Of a stretch of 64,000 bases of DNA, positions 10,940-24,356 are shown in pieces. The stretch comes from Aristolochia californica (lineage: Eukaryota; Streptophyta; Magnoliopsida; Piperales; Aristolochiaceae). The stretch covers positions 13,420,164 to 13,484,163 of the forward strand of contig JARWKL010000005.1 of assembly GCA_029961685.1 (NCBI GenBank), in the 5' to 3' direction. Positions within the stretch are counted from its first letter, which is position 1, and each line of letters begins with the position of its first letter. A program made the position numbers and the translations under genes. The notes below the pieces were generated by a model. It was given only the letters and a program-made list of their open reading frames with translations, did not search any database and had not been told where the DNA came from.

Positions 10940-13627
10940 GGATCCATAGGTCATTTGAATCTTTATTATGTTTCAAGCATGCATATCCATTTTTTAAAAC
11001 AAGTACAGAAAAATCTCTTTCTTATAAAATTCCGAGCTATTGGGGTTAAACTAGTGGAATTTCTGAAACTTGGATAACAAAAGTTTTTTGTTCATTTGTT
11101 GTGTGTGAATATATTTTCTTTACTTACATTTATTATTTCTTTAAATTATTTCTACACATAAACTCTAGAATTTTAATTTTGTTGTGATCTATTTGCCTTT
11201 TATCTAATTTTTTATTCGAGATGCAGGGAAAGTCAAAACTCAAGTTTTGATTTAAGAAAAATGTATACCACTAAAATGGAAATGCACAAAGCACAAATTT
11301 AGAGAGAGACAATTCCAAAAAGTGTCTATAATTTTTACAGATTGTAAACTCTTTTTAGTTTTTCTATATAAGGTTCTGCAGTTATCGGGAAAAGGGGGAG
11401 GTGGGGGATTTGTAACTGAGTTTTGACTCCCATTCCATAAGTCATTCGTTAAAAAAATATAGCCCGTTACGCATGATAAATCACTTTACAATCATCTATG
11501 ATTGCTAGGTTAGCTTTTTGTAAATGGGCAAAATAATGGCTTGTTTGACTCGGGTAAATATCCCACCGCACGATCACTTGAGAATTTCACGTTATTCTCT
11601 TTAAAAGGTTTGGATCAATAGGTCATTTGCATCTTTAACATGTTTCAAGAATGCATATCCTTTTTTTTGAAACATGTGTTGAAAAATTTTTTCTTATAAA
11701 ATTCTGAGCTATTAGGGTTGTACTAGTGGAATTTCCCAAAGTTGGATAACAAAACTTTTGTGTTCATTTGTGGTGTGTGAATAAATTTTATTTTCTTACG
11801 TTTTTTATTGCTTTATATTCTTTCCAAACATAAACTCAAAATTTTTCATTTTGTTGTAATCTATTTGCCTTTTATCACTTTTTTTGTTTACGAGATGAAG
11901 GGAAAGTGAAAACTCAAATTTTGATTTAAGAAAAAAGTAAACATCAAAATGGAAATGTACAATGCTCAAATGCAAAGTGAGAAAATTCCAAAAAGTGTCT
12001 TTAATTTTTAGGGATTGTAGACTCTTTTTAGTTTTTATATATCAGTTTGTACAATTGCTGGGAAAAGGTGGAGGCGGGGGATTTTTAACAGAGTGTTGAC
12101 TCCCATTCCTTACATAAAGATAGCCCATTACACATGTTAAATCACTTTACAATCACCTATGATCGTTAGGTCAGCTTTTTGTAAATGGGCAAAATAATGG
12201 CTTGTTTGACTCGGGTAATATCCCACCGTACGTTCACTTGAGAATTTAATGTAATTCTCTTTAAAAGGTTTGGATCCATAGGTCATTTGCATCTTTAACA
12301 TGTTTGAAGCATGCAAATCCATTTTTTCTAACACGTCTAGAAACTCTCTTTCTTTTAAAGTCTGAGCTATTAGGGTTGAACAAGTGGAATTTTCCAAACT
12401 TGGATAACAAAACTTTTGTGTTCATTTGTGGTGTGTGAATAAATTTTCGTTGCTTACATTTGTTAATTCTTTAAATTCTTTCGATATGTAAACTCTAAAA
12501 TTTTCAATTAGTTGTGATCTATTTGCCTTTTATCTCTTGTTTTGTTTACGAGATGAAAGGAAAGTAAAAACTCAAGTTTTGATTTAAGGAAAAGGTAAAC
12601 ATCTAAAATGGAAATGCACAATTCAAAAATTTAGAGAGAGATAATTCCAAAAAGTGTCTGTAATTTTTAGGGATTGAAAACTCTTTTTTTTAATATATCA
12701 GCTAATGCAATCATCTGGAAAAGGCGGATGTGTGGGACTTTTAACTGAGTGTTGACTCCCAATCCATAAGTCATTCCTTACCACAATATAGCCCGTTACG
12801 CATGATAAATCACTTTACAATCATCTACGACCGTTAGGTCAACTTTTTGGAAAAGGGCAAAATAATGCTGGTTTGACTCGGGTAATTATCACATAGCACG
12901 ATCACTTGAGAATTTAATGTTATTCTCTTTCAAAGGTTTTGATCTATAGGTCATTTGCATCTTTAACATGTTTCAACCATGCAGATCCAGCTTTTAAAAC
13001 ATGTGTTGAAAAATCTCTATCTTACAAAAATTCCGAGTTATTAGGGTTGAACTAGAGGAATTTCCCAAACATGGATAACAAAAATTTTGTGTTCATTTAT
13101 CGTGTGTGAATAAGTGTGTGAATAAATTTTCTTTATCTACATTTGTTTATTGCTTTAAATTCTTTGCATACATAAACTCTAAATTTTTCATTTTGTTGTG
13201 ATCTATTTTCCTTTTATATCTTTTTTTGTGTACGAGATGAAAGGAAAGTGAAAACTCAAGTTTCGATTTAAGAAAGATATAAATATCTAAAATGGAAATG
13301 CACAATGCACAAATGTTGAGTGAGATAATTCCAAAAAAAATTTGTAATTTTTAGGGATTGTAAACTCTTTTTAGTTTTTATACATCAGGTTCTACAATCG
13401 TTGGGAAAAGTGGGAGGCGGGGGATTTTTAACTGAGTGTTGACACCCAATCCATAAGTCATTCCTAACATAAATATAGCCCATTACACATGATAAATCAC
13501 TTTACAATCATCTATGATAGTTAGGTTAGCTTTTTGTAAATGGGAAAAATAATGGCTTGTTTGACTCGGGTAAATATCCCACCGCACGTTCACTTGAGAA
13601 TTTAGTGTTATTCTCTTTAAAAGGTTT
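10940..13627. repeat. Tetrameric higher-order repeat, copy 1 (2688 bp)
   Basis: Four monomers start at 10940, 11612, 12272 and 12940 (672, 660, 668 and 688 bases). Diagnostic marks: unit 1 has ACAGATTGTAAACTC and an AGGTGGGGG box. Unit 2 has AACAGAGTGTTGAC and a missing ATCCATAAGT. Unit 3 has TATATCAGCTAATG and a TAATTATCACATAGCACG block. Unit 4 has a 13-base duplication giving GTGTGTGAATAAG then GTGTGTGAATAAATT. Confidence 0.95.
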
Positions 13628-16317
13628 GGATCAATAGGTCATTTGCATCTTTATTATGTTTCAAGCATGCTAATCCATTTTTAAAACATGTGTAGAAAAA
13701 TCTCTTTCTTTTAAAATTCCGAGATATTAGGGTTGAACTAGTGGAAATTCCAAAACTTGGATAACAAAACATTTGTGTTCATTTGTTGTGTGTGAATATA
13801 TTTTCTTTACTTACATTTATTATTTCTTTAAATTCTTTCTACACATAAACTCTAGAATTTTTATTTTGTTGTGATCTATTTGCGTTTTATCTAATTTTTT
13901 ATTCGAAATGCAGGGAAAGTCAAAACTCAAGTTTTGATTTAAGAAAAATGTATACCACTAAAATGGAAATGCACAAAGCACCAATGCAGAGAGAGACAAT
14001 TCCAAAAAGTGTCTATAATTTTTACAGATTGTAAGCTCTTTTTAGTTTTTCTATATAAGGTTCTGCAATTATCGGGAAAAGGGGGAGGTGGGGGATTTGT
14101 AACTGAGTGTTGACTCCCAATCCATAAGTCATTCGTTTGAAAAATATAGCCCGTTACGCATGATAAATCACTTTACAATCATCTATGATTGCTAGGTTAG
14201 CTTTTTGTAAATGGGCAAAATAATGGCTTGTTTGACTCAGGGTAAATATCCCACCGCACGATCACTTGAGAATTTCACGTTATTCTCTTTAAAATATTTA
14301 GATCAATAGGTCATTTGCATCTTTAACATGTTTCAAGAATGCATATCTTTTTTTTTTGAAACAAGTGTTGAAAAATGTTTTCTTATAAAATTCTGAGCTA
14401 TTAGGGTTGTACTAGTGGAATTTCCCAAAGTTGGATAAAAAAACTTTTGTGTTCATTTGTGGTGTGTGAATAAATTTTATTTTCTTACATTTTTTATTGT
14501 TTTATATTCTTTCCATACATAAACTCAAAATTTTTCATTTTGTTGTGATCGATTTGCCTTTTATCACTTTTTTTGTTTAAGACATGAAGGGAAAGTGAAA
14601 ACTCAAATTTTGATTTAAGAAAAAAGTAAACATCAAAATGGAAATGCACAATGCTCAAATGCAAAGAGAGAAAATTCCAAAAAGTGTCTTTAATTTTTAG
14701 GGATTGTAGATTCTTTTTAATTTTTATATATCAGGTTGTACAATTGCTGGGAAAAGATGGAGGCGGGGGATTTTTAACAGAGTGTTGACTCCCATTCCTT
14801 ACATAAAGATAGCCCATTACACATGATAAATCACTTTACAATCACCTATAATCGTTAGGTCAACTTTTTGTAAATGGGCAAAATAATGGCTTGTTTGACT
14901 CGGGTAATATCCCACCGCACGTTCACTTGAGAATTTAATGTAATTCTCTTTAAAAGGTTTGGATCCATAGGTCATTTGCATCTTTAAGATGTTTGAAGCA
15001 TGCATATCCATTTTTTCTAACACGTGTAGAAACTCTCTTTCTTTAAAATTCTGAGCTATTAGGGTTGAACAAGTGGAGTTTTGCAAACTTGGATAACAAA
15101 ACTTTTGTGTTCATTTGTGGTGTGTGAATAAATTTTCTTTGCTTACATTTGTTAATTCTTTAAATTCTTTCGATATGTAAACTCTAAAAGTTTCAATTAG
15201 TTGTGATCTATTTGCCTTTTATCTCTTGTTTTGTTTACGAGATGAAAGGAAAGTGAAAACTCAAGTTTTGATTTATGGAAAAGGTAAACATCTAATATGG
15301 AAATGCACAATTCAAAAATGTAGAGAGAGATAATTCCAAAAAGTGTCTGTAATTTGTAGGGATTGTAAACTCTTTTTTTTTAATATATCAGCTAATGTAA
15401 TCGTCTGGAAAAGGCGGATGAGTGGGATTTTTAACTGAGTGTTCACACCCAATCCATAAGTCATTCCTTACCAAAATATAGCCCGTTACGCATGATAAAT
15501 CACATTACAATCAGCGACGACCTTTAGGTCAACTTTTTGGAAATGGGCAAAATAATGCTGGTTTGACTCGGGTAATTATCACATAGCACGATCACTTGAG
15601 AATTTAATGTTATTCTCTTTAAAAGGTTTTGATCCATAGGTCATTTGAATCTTTAACATGTTTCAACCATGCAGATCCACCTTTTAAAACATGTGTTGAA
15701 AAATCTCTATCATACAAAAATTCCGAGCTATTAGGGTTGAACTAGTGGAATTTCCCAAACTTGGATAACAAAACTTTTTTGTTCATTTATCATGTGTGAA
15801 TAAGTGTGTGAATAAATTTTCTTTATCTACATTTTTTTATTGCTTTAAATTCTTTTCATACAAAAGCTCTAAATTTTTCATTTTGTTGTGATCTATTTGC
15901 CTTTTTTATCTTTTTTTGTGTACGAGATGAAGGGAAAGTGAAAACTCAAGTTTCGATTTACGAAAAATGTAAATATCTAAAATGCAAATGCACAATGCAC
16001 AAATGTTGAGTGAGATAATTCCAAAAATTTTCTGTAATTTTTAGGGATTGTAAACTCTTTTTAGTTTTTATACATCAGGTTTTGCAATCATTGGGAAAAG
16101 TTGGAGGCGGGGCATTTTTAACTGAGTGTTGGCTCCTAATCCATAAGTCATTCCTAACATAAATTTAGCCCATTACACATGATAAATCACTTTCCAATCA
16201 TCTATGATCGTTAGGTCAGCTTTTTGTAAATGGGAAAAATAATGGCTTGTTTGATTCGGGTAAATATCCCACCGCACGTTCACTTGAGAATTTTGTGTTA
16301 TTCTCTTTAAAAGGTTT
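13628..16317. repeat. Tetrameric higher-order repeat, copy 2 (2690 bp)
   Basis: Monomer starts are 13628, 14300, 14961 and 15630, with lengths 672, 661, 669 and 688, matching copy 1 unit by unit. Shared private changes include AGATTGTAAGCTC/AGATTGTAAACTC, AACAGAGTGTTGAC, CATAGCACG and the duplicated GTGTGTGAATAA. Differences from copy 1 are scattered single bases. Confidence 0.95.
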
Positions 16318-19006
16318 GGATCAATAGGTCATTTGCATCTTTATTATGTTTCAAGCATGCTTATCCATTTTTAAAACATGTGTAGAAAAATCTCTTTCTT
16401 TTAAAATTACGAGATATTAGGGTTGAACTAGTGAAATTTCCGAAACTTGGATAACAAAACTTTTGTGTTCATTTGTTGTGTGTGAATATATTTTCTTTAC
16501 TTACATTTGTTACTTCTTTAAATTCTTTCTACACATAAACTCTAGAATTTTCATTTTGTTGTGATCTATTTGCCTTTTATCTAATTTTTTTTTCTAGATG
16601 CAGGGAAAGTCAAAACTCAAGTTTTGATTTAAGAAAAATGTATACGACTAAAATGGAAATGCACAAAGCACAAATGTAGAGAGAGAAAATTCCACAAAGT
16701 GTCTATAATTTTTACAGATTGTAAACTCTTTTTAGTTTTTCTATATAAGGTTCTGCAGTTATCGGGAAAAGGGGGAGGTGGGGGATTTGTAACTGAGTGT
16801 TGACTCCCAATCCATAAGTCATTCGTTTCCAAAATATAGCCCGTTACGCATGATAAATCACTTTACAATCATCTATGATATCTAGGTTAGCTTTTTGTAA
16901 ATGGGCAAAATAATGGCTTGTTTGACTCAGGTAAATATCCTACCGCACGATCACTTGAGAATTTAATGTAATTCTCTTTAAAAGGTTTGGATCAATAGGT
17001 CATTTGGATCTTTAACATGTTTCAAGAATGCATATCCTTTTTTTTGAAACATGTGTTGAAAAATCTTTTCTTATAAAATTCTTAGCTATTAGATTTGTAC
17101 TAGTGGAATTTCCTAAAGTTGGATAACAAAACTTTTGTGTTCATTTGTGGTGTGTGAATAAATTTTATTTTCTTACAATTTTTTATTGCTTTATATTCTT
17201 TCCATACATAAACTCAAATTTTTTCATTTTTTTGTGATCTATTTGCCTTTTATCACTTTTTTTGTTTACGAGATGAAGGGAAAGTGAAAACTCAAATTTT
17301 GATTTAAGAAAAAAGTAAACATCAAAATGGAAATGCATAATGCTCAAATGCAAACAGAGAAAATTCCAAAAAGTGTCTTTAATTTTTAGGGATTGTAGAC
17401 TCTTTTTAGTTTTTATACATTAGGTTGTACAATTGCTGGGAAATGGTGGAGGTGGGGGATTTTTAACACAGTGTTGACTCCCATTCCTTACATAAAGATA
17501 GCCCATTACACATGATAAATCACTTTACAATCACCTATAATCGTTAGGTCAGCTTTTTGTAAATGGGCAGAATAATGGCTTGTTTGACTCAGGTAATATC
17601 CCACAGCACGTTTACTTGAGAATTTAATGTAATTCTCTTGGAAAGGTTTGGATCCATAGGTCATTTGCATCTTTAACATGTTTGAAGCTTGCATATCCAT
17701 TTTTTCTAACACGTGTAGAAACTCTCTTTCTTTAAAATTCTGAGTTATTAGGGTTGAACAAGTGGAATTTTGCAAACTTGGATAACAAAACTTTTGTGTT
17801 CATTTGTGGTGTGTGAATAAATTTTCTTTGCTTACATTTGTTAGTTCTTTAAATTCTTTCGATATGTAAACTCTAAAATTTTCAATTAGTTGTGATCTAT
17901 TTGCCTTTTATCTCTTGTTTTGTTTACGAGATGAAAGGAAAGTAAAAACTCAAGTTTTGATTTAAGGAAAAGGTAAACATCTAAAATGGAAATGCACAAT
18001 TCAAAAATGTAGAGAGAGATAATTCCAAAAAATGTCTGTAATTTTTAGGGATTGTAAACTCTTTTTTTTTAATATATCAGCTAATGCAATCGTGTGGAAA
18101 AGGCGGATTTGTGGGATTTTTAACTGAGTGTTGACTCCCAATCCATAAGTCATTCCTTACCAAAATATAGCCCGATACGCATGATAAATCACTTTACAAT
18201 CATCTACGACCGTTAGGTCAACTTTTTGGAAATGGGCAAAATAATGCTGGTTTGACTCGGGTAATTATCGCATAGCACGATCACTTGAGAATTTAATGTT
18301 ATTCTCTTTAAAAGGTTTTGATCCATAGGTCATTTGCATCTTTAACATGTTTCAAGCATGCAGATCCAGTTTTTAAAACATGTGTTGAAAAATCTCTATC
18401 ATACAAAAATTCCGAGCTATTAGGGTTGAACTAGTGGAATTTCCCAAACATGGATAACAAAAATTTTGTGTTCATTTATCGTGTGTGAATAAGTGTGTGA
18501 ATAAATTTTCTTTATCTACATTTGTTTATTGCTTTAAATTCTTTTCATACATAAACTCTAATTTTTTCATTTTGTTGTGATCTATTTGCCTTTTATATCT
18601 TTTTTTGTGTACGAGATGAAGGGAAAGTGAAAACTCAAGTTTTGATTTAAGAAAAATGTAAATATCTAAAATGGAAATGCACAACGCACAAATGTAGAGT
18701 GAGATAATTCCAAAAAATTTCTGTAATTTTTAGGGATTGTAAACTCTTTTTAGTTTTTATACATCAGGTTCTGCAATCGTTGGGAAAAGTGGGAGGCGAG
18801 GGATTTTCAACTGAGTGTTGAGTCCCAATCCATAAGTCATTCCTAACATAAATATAGCCCATTACACATGATAAATCACTTTACAATCATCTATGATCGT
18901 TAGGTCAGCTTTTTGTAAATGGGAAAAATAATGGCTTGTTTGACTCGGGTAAATATCCCACCGCACGTTCACTTGAGAATTTAGTGTTATTCTCTTTAAA
19001 AGGTTT
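16318..19006. repeat. Tetrameric higher-order repeat, copy 3 (2689 bp)
   Basis: Monomer starts are 16318, 16989, 17650 and 18319, with lengths 671, 661, 669 and 688. All diagnostic marks of copies 1 and 2 are present. After 19007 the pattern changes to monomers resembling 8225 and 8487-9051, so the tetramer does not continue. Confidence 0.95.
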
Positions 19007-20355
19007 GGATCCATAGGTCATTTGCATCTTTGACATGTTTCTAGAATGAATATCCATTTTTTAAAACATGTGTAGAAAAATCTTTCTTATAAAATTCTGA
19101 GCTATTAGGGTTGAACTAGTAGAATTTCCAAAACTTGGATAACAAAACATTTCTGTTCATTTGTGGTGTGGGAATAAATTTTCTTTCCTTACATTTCTTA
19201 TTGTTTTAAATTCTATCCATACATCAATTCTAAAAAATTTTTTTTTTGTTGTGATCTATTTGCCTTTTATCTCCTTTTTTGTTTACGAGATGGAGTGAAA
19301 GTGAAAACTCAAGTTTTTATTTAAGAAAAAAGTATGCATCTAAAATGGAAATGCACAATCCAAACATTTAGAGAGAGATAATTACAAAAAGTGTCTGTAA
19401 TTTTTAGGGATTGTAAACTCTTTTTAGTTTTTATATATTAGGTTCTGCAATCATAGGGAAAAGGAAGAGGTGGGGGATTTTTAACTATGTGTTGACTCCC
19501 AATCCATAAGTCATTTCTTGACAAATTATAGCCCAATACGTATGATAAATCACTTTAATGTCATCTATGATCGTTAGGTTACCTTTTTGTAAATGGGCAA
19601 AATAAAGGCTTATTTGACTCGGGTAAATATCCCACCGCACGTTCACTTGAAAATTTAATGTTATTGTCATTAAAAGGTTTGGATCCATAAGGTCATTTGC
19701 ATCTTTAACAAGTTTCAAGCTTGCATTTCCATTTTTTAAAAACAGTGTCGAAAAATCACTTTCTTATAAAATTCCGAGCTATTAGGGTTGAACTAGTGGA
19801 ATTTCCAAAACTCTGATAACAAAACTTTTCTGTTCATTTGTGGTGTGTGAATAAATTTTCTTTACTTAAACTTGTTATTGCTTTAAATTATTTCCATTCA
19901 TAAACTCTAAAATTTTCAATTTATTGTGATCTATTTGCCATTTATCTCTTTTTTTGTTTACGAGATGAAGGGAAAGTGAAAACTCAAGTTTTGATTTAAG
20001 AAAAATGTATACTTCTAAAATGGAAATGCACAATGCACTAATGTAGAGAGAGATAATTCTAAAAAGTGTCTATAATATTTAGGGATTGTAAACTCTTTTT
20101 AGTTTTTATATATAGGGTTTTGCAATCGTCGAGAAGAGGAGGAGACAGGGGATTTTAACCTGAGTGTTGACTCCCAATCCATCAGTAATTTCTTACAAAA
20201 TTATAGCCCGTTACGCATGATAAATCACTTTACAATCATCTATGATCGTTAGGTCAATTTTTTGTAAATAGGCAAAATAATCGCTTGTTTGTCTCGGGTA
20301 AATATCCCACCGCACGTTTACTTGAGAATTTAATGTTATTCTCTTTAAAAGCTTT
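19007..20355. repeat. Two linking monomers between higher-order blocks
   Basis: Units at 19007 (674 bases) and 19681 (675 bases) are full length. The first has AAATTCTATCCATACATC and the second TTTTAACCTGAGTGTTGAC, both shared with the older block around 8.2-9.0 kb. They belong to neither the tetramer nor the following dimer. No other feature is visible. Confidence 0.8.
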
Positions 20356-23300
20356 GGATCCAATGGTCATTTGCATCTTTAACATGTTTCAAGCATCCAT
20401 ATCCACTTTTTAAAACTTGTCTTGAAAAATCTCTGTCTTATAAAATTCCGAACTATTAGGGTTGAATTGGTGGAATTTCCCCAACTTGGATAACAAAACT
20501 TTTGTGTTCTTTTGTCGTGTGTGAATAAATTTTCTATACATACATTTTTTTATTTCTTTAAATTATTTCCATACATAAACTCTAAAATTTTCATTTAGTT
20601 GTGATCTATTTGCCTTTTATCTCTTTTTTTGTTTACGAGATGAAGGGAAAGTGAAAACTCAAGTTTTGATTTAATAAAAAAGTATACATCCAAAATGGAA
20701 ATGCACAATGCACAAATGTAGAGAGAGATAATTCCAAAAGGTGTCTGTAGTTTTAAGGAATTGTAAACTCTTTTTTGTTTTTATATATCAGGTTCTGTAA
20801 TCGGCGAGAAAAGGGGGAGGCGGGGGATTTTTAAATGAGTGTTGACTCCCAATCCATAAGTCATTCCTTGAAAAAATATAGCCCGTTACGCATGATAAGT
20901 CATGTTACATTAATCTATGATCGTTAGGTTAGCTTTTTGTAAATGGGCAAAATAATGGCTTGTTTGACTCGGGTAAATATCCGAGCGCACGTTCACTTGA
21001 GAATTTTATGTTATTTTCTTTAAAAGGTTTGGATACATAGGTCATTTGCATCTTTAACATGATTCATGCATGCATAACCACTTTTAAAAACATGTGCAGA
21101 AAAATCTCTGTCTTTTAAAATTTCGAGCTATTTGGGTTGAATTGGTGGAATTTCCCAAACTTGGATAACGAAACTTTTATGTTCATTTGTGGTGTGTGAA
21201 TAAATTTTCTTTACATATATTTTTTTATTGCTTTAAATTCTTTCCATACATAAACTCTAAAATTTTCACTTTGTTGCGATCTATTTGCCTTTTATTTCTT
21301 TTTTTGTTTACGAGATGAAGGGAAAGTGAAAACTCAAGTTTTGATTTAAGAAAAAAGTATACCTCTAAAATGGAAATGCACAATGCAAAAATGGAGAGAG
21401 AGATGATTCAAAAAGTGTCTTTAATTTTTAGGGATTGTAAACTCTATTTAGTTTTTATATATCAGGTTCTGCAATCGTCAGGAAAGGGGGTGGTGGGGGA
21501 TTTTAAACTTAGTGTTGACTCTCAATACATTAGTGATTCCTTACAAAAACATAGCCCGTTACGCATGATAAGTCATTTTACTATCATCTATGATCGTTAG
21601 GTCAGCTTTTTGTAAATGGGCAAAATAATGGCTTACCTATCCCACCACACGTTCACTTGAGAATTTAATGTTATTCTCTTTAAAAGGTTTGGATCCATAG
21701 GTCAATTGCCTCTTTAATATGTTTCAAGCATGCATATCCATTTTTTAAAACAAGTATTGAAAAATCTCTTTCTTATAAAATACTGAGCTATTATGGTTGA
21801 ACTAGTGGAATTTCCCAAACTTGGATAAAAATACTTTTGTGTTCATTTGTTATGTGTGAATAAATTTTCTTTACTTACATTTGTTATTTCTTTAAATTCT
21901 TTCCACACATAAACTCTAAAATTTTCATTTAGTTGTGATCTATTTCCCTTTTATCTCTTTTTTTGTTTACGAGATGAAGGGAAAGTGGAAACTCGAGTTT
22001 TGATTTAATAAAAAAGTGTACATATAAAATGGAAATGCACAATGCACAAATGTAGAGAGAGATAATTCCAAAAAGTGTCTGTAATTTTAAGGGATTGTAA
22101 ACTCATTTTTGTTTTTATATATCAGGTTCTGCAATCGGCCTAAAAAGGGGGAGGCAGGGGATTTTTAAATAAGTGTTGACGCCCAATCCATAAGTCATTC
22201 CATGCAAAAATATAGCCCATTACGGATGATAAGTCATGTTACATTCATCTATGATCGTTAGATCAGCTTTTTGTAAATGGGCAAAATAAAGGCTTGTTTG
22301 ACTCGGGTAAATATCCGAGCACACGTTCACTTGAAAATTTTATGTTATTTTCTTTAAAAGGTTTGGATCCATAGGCCATTTGCATCTTTAGCATGATTCA
22401 AGAATGCATAACCACTTTTAAAAACATGGGTAGAAAAATCTTTGTCTTTTAACATTCCAAGCTATTTGGGTTGAATTGGTGGAATTTCCCAAACTTGAAT
22501 AACGAAACTTTTGTGTTCATTTGTGGTGTGTGAATAAATTTTCTTTACATACATTTGTTTATTGCTTTCAATTCTTTCCAGACATAAACTCTAAAATTTC
22601 CACTTTGTTGCGATCTATTTGCCTTTTATCTCTTTTTTTGTTTACGAGATGAAGGGAAAGTGAAAACTCATGTTTTGATTTAAGAAAAAAGTGTACATCT
22701 AAAATGGAAATGCACAATGCACAAATGCAGAGAGAGAAAGTTCCAAAAAGTGTCGGTAATTTTTAGGGATTGTAAACTCTATTTAGTTTTTATATATCAG
22801 GTTCTGCAATCGTCAGGAAAGGGGGTGGCGGGGGATTTTAAACTTAGTGTTGACTCCCAATCCATAAGTTATTCCTTAAATAAAATATAGCCCGTTACGC
22901 ATGATAAGTCACTTTACTATCATCTATGATCGTTAGGTCAGCTTTTTGTAAATGGGCAAAGTAATGGCTTGCCTATCCCACCACACGTTCACTTGAGAAT
23001 TTAATGTTATTCTCTTTAAAAGTTTTGGATCCATAGGTCATTTGCCTCTTTAATATGTTTCAAGCATGCATATCCATTTTTTAAAACAAGTATAGAAAAA
23101 TCTCTTTCTTATAAAATCCTGAGCTATTGCTGTTGAACTAGTGGAATTTCCCAAACTTGGATAACAATACTTTTGTGTTCATTTGTTGTGTGTGAATAAA
23201 TTTTCTTTACTTACATTTTTTAATTCTTTAAATTCTTTCCACACATAAACTCTAAAATTTTCATTTAGTTGTGATCTATTTCCCTTTTATCTCTTTTTTT

Positions 23301-24356
23301 ATTTACGAGATGAAGGGAAAGTGAAAAATCAAGTTTTGATTTAATAAAAAAGTATACATCTAAAATGGAAATGCACAATGCACAAATGTAGATAGAGAGA
23401 ATTCAAAAAAGTTTCTGTAATTTTAAGGGATTGTAAACTCATTTTGGTTTTTAAATATCAGGTTCTGCAATCGGTTGGAAAAGGGGGAGGCGGGGGATTT
23501 GGAAATGAGTGTTGACTCCCAATCCATAAGTCATTCCTTGCAAAAATATAGCCCGTTATGCATGATAAGTCATGTTACATTCATCTATGATCGTTAGGTC
23601 AGCTTTTTGTAAATGGACAAAATAATGGCTTCTTTGACTTGGGTAAATATCCGAGTGCACGTTCACTTGAGAATTTTATGTTATTTTCTTTAAAAGGTTT
23701 GGATCCATAGGTCATTTGCATCTTTAACATGATTCAAGCATGCATAACCACTTTTAAAAACATGTGTAAAACAATCTCTTTCTTTTAAAATTCCGAACTA
23801 TTTGGGTGAATTGGTGGAGTTTCCCAAACTTAGATAACGAAACTTTTGTGTTCTTTTGTGGTGCGTGAATAAATTTTATTTACATTCATTTTTTATTGCT
23901 TTAAATTCTTTCCATACATAAACTCTAAAATTTTCACTTTGTTGCGATCTATTTGCCTTTTATCTCTTTTTTTGTTTACGAGATGAAGGGAAAGTGAAAA
24001 CTCAAGTTTTGATTTAAGAAAAAAGTATACATGTAAAATGGTAATGCACAATGCACAAATGGAGAGAGAAAATTCCAAAAGTGTCGGTAATTTTTAGGGA
24101 TTGTAAACTCTATTTAGTTTTTATATATCAGGTTCTGCAATCGTTAGGAAAGGGGGTGGCGGGGGATTTTAAACTTAGTGTTGACTCTCAATCCATTAGT
24201 TATTCCTTACAAAAATATAGCCCGTTACGCATGATAAGTCACTTTACTATCATCTATGATCTTTAGGTGAGCTTTTTGTAAATGGGAAAAATAATTGCTT
24301 ACCTATCCCACCACACGTTCACTTGAGAATTTAATGTTATTCTCTTTAAAAGGTTT
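20356..24356. repeat. Dimeric higher-order repeat, three copies (about 1335 bp each)
   Basis: Unit starts are 20356, 21031, 21691, 22365, 23027 and 23701, with lengths 675, 660, 674, 662, 674 and 656. The longer unit carries TAAATATCCGAG, GAATTTTATGTTATTTTC and GATTCA...GCATAACCAC. The shorter unit has GGCTTACCTATCCCACC or GGCTTGCCTATCCC in place of the normal GTTTGACTCGGGTAAATATC, a private deletion, plus GGAAAGGGGGTGG. Copy lengths are 1335, 1336 and 1330. Confidence 0.92.
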
